From Mycobacterium interjectum (lineage in GTDB: Bacteria; Actinomycetota; Actinomycetes; Mycobacteriales; Mycobacteriaceae), in the NCBI GenBank assembly GCA_002102225.1, contig LQPB01000016.1, positions 1-64,000 of the forward strand: a stretch of 64,000 nucleotides of DNA, written 5' to 3'. Position 1 is the stretch's first letter, and each line of letters begins with the position of its first letter. The notes below the pieces were generated by a model that was not told where the DNA came from, searched no databases, and was given only the letters and a program-made list of their open reading frames with translations. A program made the position numbers and the translations under genes. This document shows, piece by piece, positions 57,325-64,000 of the stretch.

Positions 57325-60245
57325 TCAGCCCGCGGCGCCCCGTCCGACGGACTGGATCGCCGCGTGCTCGTGCAGGGCCTGCTCGGCTTCGGGCGCGACG
57401 GGTTTGAGGTCGAAGACGACCTCCTTGACGGTTCCGGTGAACGCGTACGGCGCCTTGTCCTCGTAGTGGCGGTCGACGACCAGGCCGTTGTCGCGGCTGA
57501 TGTCCATCCCGGCGTAGGACGTGAAGGCCAGCGGCACCGTCTGGGGCATCTCGCCCTCGCCGATCAGCCGCTCGCCGGCCCACAGCGTCACCCGGCCGCC
57601 GGAGCCGGGCACCGGCTGGTCGGATTCGAACAACATCCGCACCGTCACCTCGCCCGTCGGTACCGGCTCGGAGGACACCTGGCGGTAGGTGTCCACACCG
57701 AGCAGCGAATAAGTGTGGCGCAACCGCCGATCCTCGTCCACCCACAGGGCGAACCCGCCGATGAAGTCGCCGTTGGCGACGATGACGCCCTGCGTGCCCT
57801 CGTCGGGGACCACCAGCCGCGCCTCGATGGCGTAGGAGCGACCGAAGATGCGTGGCACGGTGCCGCGCTGGATGTTCTGCACGTCGCCCTTGAAGGCGAA
57901 CCGGGTGGTGGTGGGCAGCGGCGGCAGGCTGCCGAACATCACCGCCAGGCCACCCAGCAGCGGCAGCACCCGGTTGCGTTCGGCTTCGGCCCACCACAGC
58001 CGCGTGAGCTCGGCGACCTTGTCCGGATGCTCGGCCGCAACGTTTTTCGCCTGCGAGAAGTCGTCGGGCAGGTAATACAGCTCCCACACGTCGTCGTCCG
58101 GGTCGTAGCGGCCGGGCGCGAACCGCTGCAGCGTCTCCGGCGACAGGTCCCAGGGCGCCTTGTCGAGTCGAGTGCACGCCCACCAGCCGTCCCGGTAAAT
58201 GGCGCGGCTGCCGAACATTTCGAAGTACTGCACCCTGTGACGCTCGTCGGCCGCGGCCCCCAGTTCCGGGTCGAAGGTGTAGGCGAAGCTGACGCCGTCC
58301 ATGCCTTCCTGCTCGAAGCCGTCGACGTGGGTGGGCGCGGGCAACCCGATGGCCTCCAACACGGTCGGCACCACGTCGATGCAGTGGGTGAACTGAGACC
58401 GCAGCGCGGTGTCGGGCCGGATCCGGGCCGGCCAGGCGACCACCATCGGATCGCGGGCGCCACCGAGGTGGCTGGTCATCTGCTTGCCCCACTGAAACGG
58501 GGTGTTGTTGGCGTGCGCCCAGGCGCTGGCGAAATGCGGCGCGGTGTGCTCGTCGCCCAGGCCTCGATGCCGCCGTACTGGTCGATGAGCTCGAGTTGAT
58601 GGTCGGCGTCGAGCAGCAGCCCGTTCAGGAACGTCATCTCGTTGAAGGAGCCGGTGACGGTGCCCTCCATGCTGGCGCCGTTGTCGCCCCAGATGTAGAA
58701 GACCAGCGTGTTGTCGGACTCGCCGAGGTCCTCGATCGCGTCGAGCAGCCGGCCCACGTTCCAGTCGGCGTTTTCGGAGAACCCGGCGAACACCTCCATC
58801 TGGCGGGCATAGAGCCTTTTCTCGTTGTCCGACAGGCTGTCCCACGCGGGGAACAGGTCGGGCCGCTCGGTGAGCTCGGTGTCGGGCGGAATGACCCCGA
58901 GCTCCTTCTGCCGTTCGAACGTCTTGCGGCGGTAGACGTCCCAGCCCTCGTCGAACTGGCCGCGGTACTTGTCGGCCCATTCTTTGAACACGTGGTGCGG
59001 GGCGTGGGTCGCGCCGGTGGAGTAGTACATCAGCCACGGCTTCTCGGCGTCCTGGGCCCGCACGCTGTGCAGCCACTCGACGGCCTTGTCGGTGAGGTCG
59101 TCGGGGAAGTAATAAGGTCGGCCGTCGTGAAGGGCCGAGCCCTGCGGCACCCCGATCACCGTGTTGTCCTGGGTGATGATGGGGTCGTACTGACCCGCGG
59201 CGCCGGTCAGAAAGCCCCAGAAGTGGTCGAAGCCCCAGCCCAGCGGCCAGTTGTCGAAGGGTCCCGCCGCCCCCTGGACGTTGTCGGGGGTCAGGTGCCA
59301 CTTGCCGAAACCGCCTGTGACGTAACCGTTGTCGCGTAGGATGCGGGGCAGGGCCGCGCAGCTGCGCGGCTTGACCGACGAGTAGCCCGGGAAGGGTCCC
59401 GGGAACTCGCACACCGAGCCGAAGCCCACCCGGTGGTGGTTGCGCCCGGTCAGCAGCGCCGCCCGCGTCGGCGAACACACCGCCGTGACGTGAAAGCGGT
59501 TGTAGGTCAGCCCGCTTTGCGCCACCCGGGTCAGCGTCGGGGTGCGGATCGCGCCGCCGAAGGTGTCCGGGCCGCCGAACCCGGCGTCGTCGATGAGCAC
59601 GATCAGCACGTTCGGCGCGGAGTCCGGCGCCTTCGCCCCGGGAACGATCGTCCAGTCGCCGACCGAGTCCGCCATGGTGCGACCGATGGTGCCGCCGAAG
59701 CCACGCTGCGGCAACGGCAGCCGGGTGCGGTCGGGGTTGAACTTCCCCATCGCCTCTTCCAGCGCCGCGCCCAGGCTCCGCAGCGTGGAATGGCTCAGCT
59801 CGGCAACCGATTTCATCGGCGAGCCACCCAACGCCTGCTCGACGCCCAGCCGCCCGCCCGCGGGCGTCACGGCGATGACGAGGCCGCTGCCGGCGGCCAG
59901 CGCCTGGCCGATCTTGTCCGCCAGCCCGCTCTTGATCCGGTGCTGGGCGAAGGTGCCGGCCAAGGCCCCCGCGGCCGCGCCGACCGCCGCCGAGGCCAGC
60001 AGCGCCGGCGAGAACAGGCCGACGGCCAAACCCGCCCCGGCGCCCCATGCGGCGCCCCGGCGGCCGAGCCGATTGCCGGTGTCCACCAGGACGGGGTTGC
60101 CGTCGGCGTCCTTGCCGACCAGCACCGCGCCCCGCAGCGGGACGTCCTTGGCTTTGGTCGCCTCGCTGAGGGTTTCGAAATCCCGGCGAGCCGAATCGAG
60201 ATCCTGGTACCCGGCGACAATGACCAGCGCGTGCTCTTCGCTCAT
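57325..60245 (-). pseudogene. atsB: Arylsulfatase AtsB-like, frameshifted
   Basis: Homology runs across two frames. The first frame (ATG at 60245, to about 58557) holds a DUF1269-like N-terminus with glycine-rich membrane segments (about 66-100). It also holds the sulfatase core: metal D219/D220 and formylglycine cysteine C257 in CSPTRAALLTGR. The second frame (about 58556 to 57325) continues WGDEHTAPHFASAW to the end. One base is missing in a G run (plus-strand CCC at 58556-58558; four expected) after W563. Repaired, the protein is about 973 residues, equivalent to Rv3299c. As written it stops after 589. It could be a real mutation or a sequencing error. The start overlaps the ATPase stop (ATGA). 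Confidence 0.85.
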
Positions 60246-62848
60246 GATCCCGGAGCGTAGTGGAAGCGCGCGGCGCGGCGCCGGATGCGATGCGCGTCCC
60301 CGCGGGTGCGGCGCGGCCCGGGGTGAATCATCGGCTCGGCGTAGAACATCAGCTTGGCGAGCTCCACCAGGACCAGGTAGACGGCGACGAAGCCGGCCAG
60401 CACGGCGAAGAACTGCCACGGCAACGGCGTGAAGCCGAGGGTGTGGGCCAGCGGCGAAATCGTCAGCGCCACGCCCACCGCGACCACCGTGAGGCTGGTG
60501 ACGGCGAGCTGGACGCTCGGCCGGCTGCGGAAGAACGGCACCATCCGCGTGCGGATCGCGAAGATGATCAGCGTTTGCGTCGCAAGCGATTCCACGAACC
60601 AGCCGGTGCGGAACTCGATGGCGCCGGCGTGCAGCACGCCCAGCATCAACCCGAAGGTCAAAAAGTCGAACAGCGAGCTGATGGGCCCGAAGATCAGCAT
60701 GAACCGGCGGATGAACGCGACGTTCCAGTGCGACGGGGCGTGCAGCTGTTCCTCGTCGACCCGGTCGGTCGGGATCGCCAGTTGCGAGCTGTCGTAGAGC
60801 AGGTTGTTCAGCAGGATCTGGCTGGGCAGCATCGGCAGGAACGGCAGCAGCGCCGAGGCGGCGGCGGCGCTGAACATGTTGCCGAAGTTGCTCGAGGTGC
60901 CCATCAGCACGTACTTGATGGTGTTGGCGAAGATCCGCCGGCCCTCGGCGACGCCGGTGGCCAGCACGCCCAGGTCCTTCTCCAGCAGCACCACGTCGGC
61001 CGCGTCCTTGGCGACGTCGGTGGCGCTGTCGACCGAGATCCCCACGTCGGCGGCGTGCAGGGCCAGCGCGTCGTTCACGCCGTCGCCGAGGAAGCCGACC
61101 GACCGCCCGTTGCGGCGCAGCGAGACGATCAGCCGCGCCTTCTGCTCGGGCGAGATGCGGGCGAAAATGGTGTGGTTCTGCGCCGCCTCCACGAAGCCCT
61201 CGTCGTCGAGGGGCTCGAGCTCGGCGCCGGTGACGGTGCCCTTGGACGCCAAACCCAGGTCCGCGCAGACCTTTTCGGCGACCCGCGCGTTGTCGCCGGT
61301 GGCGATCTTGAGTTCGATGCCCAGCGCCGCCAGCTGCGACAGGGATTGGCGCGCCGCTGCTTTGGGCTCGTCGGCGAAGACCAGGAACCCGGCCAGCGTC
61401 AGGTCGCGTTCGTCGGAGGCGGTGATCCCCGTCAGCTCGGCCGCGGGGCGGGTGGCGACGGCGACCACCCGGCGCCCGGCGGCGAACAGGCCCGCGAGGG
61501 TCTGCTCCGCGACCGCGGCCGTCGCAGGGCAGCGGGCCAGCACCTGTTCGGGCGCGCCCTTGACCACGAGCAGGCGCGCGCCGTTGTCGTCGACCAGCAC
61601 CGAGGACGCGCGGCGCTCGTGGTCGAACGGCAGCGTCGCGACTCGGCGCACCGCCTCGCCCACCAACTGCCGCGGCTGGGGGGACTCCCACAGCGCGGCG
61701 TCGAGCGGATTGGCGCTCACGCCACCGGATTCCAGGTCGACGTCGGTGGCCAGCAGCCCGAGCCGCCGGACCGGTTCGGCCGGGTTGCCGGCGGGATCGA
61801 TCGCGTCGACCAGGCGGATCCGGCCCTCCGTCAGGGTGCCGGTCTTGTCGGTGATGAGGATGTCGATGTCGCCCAGGTCTTCGATGCACACCAGGCGTTT
61901 GACCAGGACCTTGGCCTTGGCCAGCTGCCGCGACCCCGTCGCCAGGCTGGTGCTGACCACGGCGGGCAGCAGCTGCGGCGTGATGCCGACCGCGATCGCC
62001 AGGGAGAACAGCACCGAATCGATGATCGGCTTGTGCAGCAGCAGGTTGCTGGCCAGGATGACGACCATCAGCGCGATGGCGACCTGCAGCAGCAGATAGG
62101 AGAACCGGCGCAGGCCGACCTGGAAGTCGGTCTCGGGTTGCCGCTTGTCCAAACCCGCTGCGATGCGGCCGAATTCGGCGTCCTTGCCGGTGGCGTACAC
62201 CACGCCGATGCCCTCCCCGGCGCTGACGATGGTGCCCATGAACGCCAGGTCCGTCGATTCCGCCAGCTCCGCGCCGGCGGGCACCGCCTCCGGCGATTTC
62301 TCCGAGCCCATCGACTCCCCGGTCAGGATGCTCTCGTTGCATTCCAGGCCGGTGACCTCGATCAGGCGGACGTCGGCGGGCACGGCCTCGCCCAGCGACA
62401 ACCGGATGACGTCGCCGGGAACCAGGTCGGTGACGGCGACCGAGACGAACTTTGCGTCGCGCCGCACCAGCGCGTTGTGCCGCACCCGTCCGTGCAACTC
62501 GGCGGCGGCGTGCTCGGCGCGGTATTCGTTGACGAAGCCCAAACCGATGCTGGCGGCGAGGATTATGCCGATGATGACGGCCTGCATGCTGTCGCCCAGA
62601 AAGTACGACACGATCGCGGTGCCGGCGAGCAGGATCAGGACCGCACTGCGCAGCTGGCGGCCCAGGACCGCGAGCGCGTTGACGTGGTGGGTCTGCACCG
62701 CGTTCGGGCCGTGCCGCGCCAGCCGGGCGGCGGCCTCGGCGCTCGACAGCCCGGCGGCCGAACTGTCCAGCCATCCCAGGACCTGCTCCACCGGAGCGCC
62801 GGCGACCCGCTTGGCCGTCAGCGCCGCCGAGTCCAGCACACTGGTCAC
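60242..62848 (-). CDS. MgtA-like P3B-type magnesium-transporting ATPase
   Basis: An 868-residue P-type ATPase of the Mg2+ importer class. N-terminal cation-ATPase domain, actuator TGES at 176-179, phosphorylated D334 in ITDKTGTLTEG, hinge FLGDGVNDALAL and C-terminal helices with LPSQILLNNLLYD. These features match MgtA/MgtB rather than heavy-metal ATPases. GTG at 62848 has GGGAGG four bases upstream; GTG at 62875 is possible. The ATGA overlap couples it to the sulfatase. Not at this place in M. tuberculosis as I recall. Confidence 0.88.
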   Translation of the reverse strand: MTSVLDSAALTAKRVAGAPVEQVLGWLDSSAAGLSSAEAAARLARHGPNAVQTHHVNALAVLGRQLRSAVLILLAGTAIVSYFLGDSMQAVIIGIILAASIGLGFVNEYRAEHAAAELHGRVRHNALVRRDAKFVSVAVTDLVPGDVIRLSLGEAVPADVRLIEVTGLECNESILTGESMGSEKSPEAVPAGAELAESTDLAFMGTIVSAGEGIGVVYATGKDAEFGRIAAGLDKRQPETDFQVGLRRFSYLLLQVAIALMVVILASNLLLHKPIIDSVLFSLAIAVGITPQLLPAVVSTSLATGSRQLAKAKVLVKRLVCIEDLGDIDILITDKTGTLTEGRIRLVDAIDPAGNPAEPVRRLGLLATDVDLESGGVSANPLDAALWESPQPRQLVGEAVRRVATLPFDHERRASSVLVDDNGARLLVVKGAPEQVLARCPATAAVAEQTLAGLFAAGRRVVAVATRPAAELTGITASDERDLTLAGFLVFADEPKAAARQSLSQLAALGIELKIATGDNARVAEKVCADLGLASKGTVTGAELEPLDDEGFVEAAQNHTIFARISPEQKARLIVSLRRNGRSVGFLGDGVNDALALHAADVGISVDSATDVAKDAADVVLLEKDLGVLATGVAEGRRIFANTIKYVLMGTSSNFGNMFSAAAASALLPFLPMLPSQILLNNLLYDSSQLAIPTDRVDEEQLHAPSHWNVAFIRRFMLIFGPISSLFDFLTFGLMLGVLHAGAIEFRTGWFVESLATQTLIIFAIRTRMVPFFRSRPSVQLAVTSLTVVAVGVALTISPLAHTLGFTPLPWQFFAVLAGFVAVYLVLVELAKLMFYAEPMIHPGPRRTRGDAHRIRRRAARFHYAPGS

Positions 62849-63045
62849 AAAACCTCCCACGCCGCGCGGCCGCACGCCAATCCTGACCGTGACGGTACCG
62901 ACGCGTTAGGGGCTTAAGTCGTCTTCGGCCACGCCGGTTGACCCCAAATGGATTGGCGCCACCTGCCGTTCATGTTCGGTACACACGGCGGCCACCTGCG
63001 GCGTTCGAGTCGCGGGCGGGTTGTTTTGCCCGTACCCTGATCGCG

Positions 63046-63648
63046 ATGGAGCACGAAAATCGGCTGGGGCTCAAGCCCTATCGGTCCGCGTCGGAACACC
63101 TCGACGGGGCCTGGTGGCCACGGTCGGCGAACCTCGCCGACGAACTGCCGGCTTTGGTGGCTTCGCTGTCCGAGCGGCTTGGGCGGGTCGTCATGGTGGG
63201 CTACCGCCGCAACGGCTGGCAGGGGACGCCGCCGTTGCTCGAGATCGCCGGCGACACGATCGAATTGCTGGGGTTCACCAGTGACGAGCCGGCCACCCTC
63301 ATCGTGTTGGGCGAGGACGGGCGCCACGTCACCCTGCACGTGATCCGGCCGGACACGGGCGAACAGGCCGCCCGTGAAGCGCTGCAGCGGGCCGCCGTGC
63401 CCGCCGAGCCCGAGGTTCCGGCCACGCGTTCCGCGGTCGCGCGGTCGGTCGCCGACGTCGCGGAAAAGCTGGCCCGCCACGAGGGGCTCGGCGACGAGCG
63501 GCGAACCGCCGAGATCAAGGGCTGGTGCGAACAGGCGGCCCAGCAGTTCGTCGACGCCCCGGTGCAGACCTTCGTTCCGATCCTGGTCGAGCACATCGTT
63601 CGCAACCGCATGATCGAGTCCCGCGCGGCGACCGCGGCCACCGGCTGA
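63046..63648 (+). CDS. DUF5994 family protein
   Basis: A 200-residue protein. The N-terminal half (LGLKPYRSASEHLDGAWWPRS, then LVASLSERLGRVVMVGYRRNGW and IELLGF) fits the mycobacterial DUF5994 family. The C-terminal half (about 125-195) is a helical bundle with WCEQAAQQFVDAPVQTFVPILVEHIVRN, like a three-helix DUF3562-type segment. Function unknown. ATG at 63046; an earlier in-frame ATG at 62938 is unlikely. Convergent with the glutamate-synthase-like gene. Confidence 0.8.
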   Translation: MEHENRLGLKPYRSASEHLDGAWWPRSANLADELPALVASLSERLGRVVMVGYRRNGWQGTPPLLEIAGDTIELLGFTSDEPATLIVLGEDGRHVTLHVIRPDTGEQAAREALQRAAVPAEPEVPATRSAVARSVADVAEKLARHEGLGDERRTAEIKGWCEQAAQQFVDAPVQTFVPILVEHIVRNRMIESRAATAATG

Positions 63649-63657
63649 GCCGGCCGG

Positions 63658-64000
63658 TTAGGCCATCGCCGCGGTGATCGCCGCGATGTCGGCCGGGCCG
63701 GGCACGCCCCAGCCGGGCTCGTAGCCGAGCAACTCATCGGCGCGCACGGTCTTGAGGTCGACGTCGAGCAGCTCGATCGCGTCCAGCGGCACCAGGGCGG
63801 GATGGACGTGCCCGCAGGCGCGGGCTAAGGACAGCAGCTCGAAGCGCAGGGTGGCGAGATAGTTCGCGCAGCGCACCGACTTCAGGGCCGGGTCCAGGCC
63901 GTGCTGCAGCCACGGCGACTGGGTGGCGACGCCGGAGGGGCAGCGGCCGGTGTGACAGCGCTGGGCCTGGATGCACCCAATGGCGAACATGGCGGTCCGC
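63658..64000 (-). CDS. FMN-binding glutamate synthase-like protein, C-terminal end (partial)
   Basis: The last 113 codons of a gene that runs off the right edge. The AIGCIQAQRCHTGRCPSGVA stretch, with its cysteines, and LATLRFELLSLARACG match the FMN/Fe-S end of the glutamate synthase (GltB) alpha-subunit-like family. Stand-alone members of this family are common in mycobacteria. The stop is at 63658. Physiological role uncertain without the N-terminus. Confidence 0.82.
   Translation of the reverse strand, partial: RTAMFAIGCIQAQRCHTGRCPSGVATQSPWLQHGLDPALKSVRCANYLATLRFELLSLARACGHVHPALVPLDAIELLDVDLKTVRADELLGYEPGWGVPGPADIAAITAAMA

Noticed and set aside
58476..62774. A 1432-residue fusion of the ATPase region and the sulfatase
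   Set aside because: The upstream half is out of frame with the ATPase; the sulfatase starts at the ATG at 60245.
60260..62917. An 885-codon open frame on the plus strand
   Set aside because: Antisense of the MgtA-like ATPase with shadow composition; the opposite frame shows full P-type ATPase motifs.

Overview
The window is high-GC, densely coded mycobacterial chromosome. Gene order and protein content follow, almost gene for gene, the Mycobacterium tuberculosis stretch I recognise from memory as Rv3248c (sahH) to Rv3299c (atsB). Several additions suggest a slow-growing non-tuberculous species, possibly of the M. avium complex. They are a GC-rich hairpin repeat, a PPE2-type gene behind a B12 riboswitch, a sensor kinase/regulator/phosphatase trio, an MgtA-type ATPase and a family of DUF732 secreted proteins. 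The species call is inference; no database search was possible.

Layout. 1-2351: start of sahH and the alkane hydroxylase operon alkB-rubA-rubB-alkX. 2432-5496: amino-acid permease and an FAD monooxygenase carrying a hairpin repeat. 5474-9182: mannose-phosphate genes (manA, a SIS-domain gene, phosphomannomutase). 9285-10707: DUF3499, a zincin-like protein and whiB2. 11001-15472: F420 genes fbiA-fbiB, the DNA methyltransferase mamA and a NUDIX gene. 15529-18410: rmlD-wbbL1-manB. 18486-20680: lcp1 and an AMP-binding-like remnant. 20782-25893: metal block (pacL1-ctpC zinc efflux, cobalamin riboswitch plus PPE2-like gene, CDF-like membrane protein). 25968-29804: acyl-CoA synthetase, methyltransferase, CoA-transferase. 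29813-33061: response regulator, histidine kinase and receiver-PP2C phosphatase. 33308-37470: fadE25, purE-purK, a GtrA protein and a PH-domain protein. 37490-44162: birA, accD5-accE5-maf, sseA-sufE-like, accA3. 44330-47321: SigF locus. 47570-53626: TetR, lhr, nei2. 53658-57311: DUF732 proteins, pstS3-like, lpqC. 57325-62848: frameshifted arylsulfatase coupled to an MgtA-type ATPase. 63046-64000: DUF5994 protein and the end of a glutamate-synthase-like gene.

How the genes work together. Much of the window builds the cell envelope. GDP-mannose and dTDP-rhamnose supply feeds WbbL1 and Lcp1, and AccA3/AccD5/AccE5 with BirA supply carboxylated acyl-CoA precursors for long-chain lipids. Metal homeostasis and stress signalling are the other themes. 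Candidate SigF-type promoters precede the STAS gene, rsbW-sigF and a small membrane protein. A receiver-PP2C phosphatase lies about 11 kb away, so a partner-switching circuit is a testable idea.

Adjacent genes are very often joined by four-base NTGA stop/start overlaps. I counted thirteen in the window.
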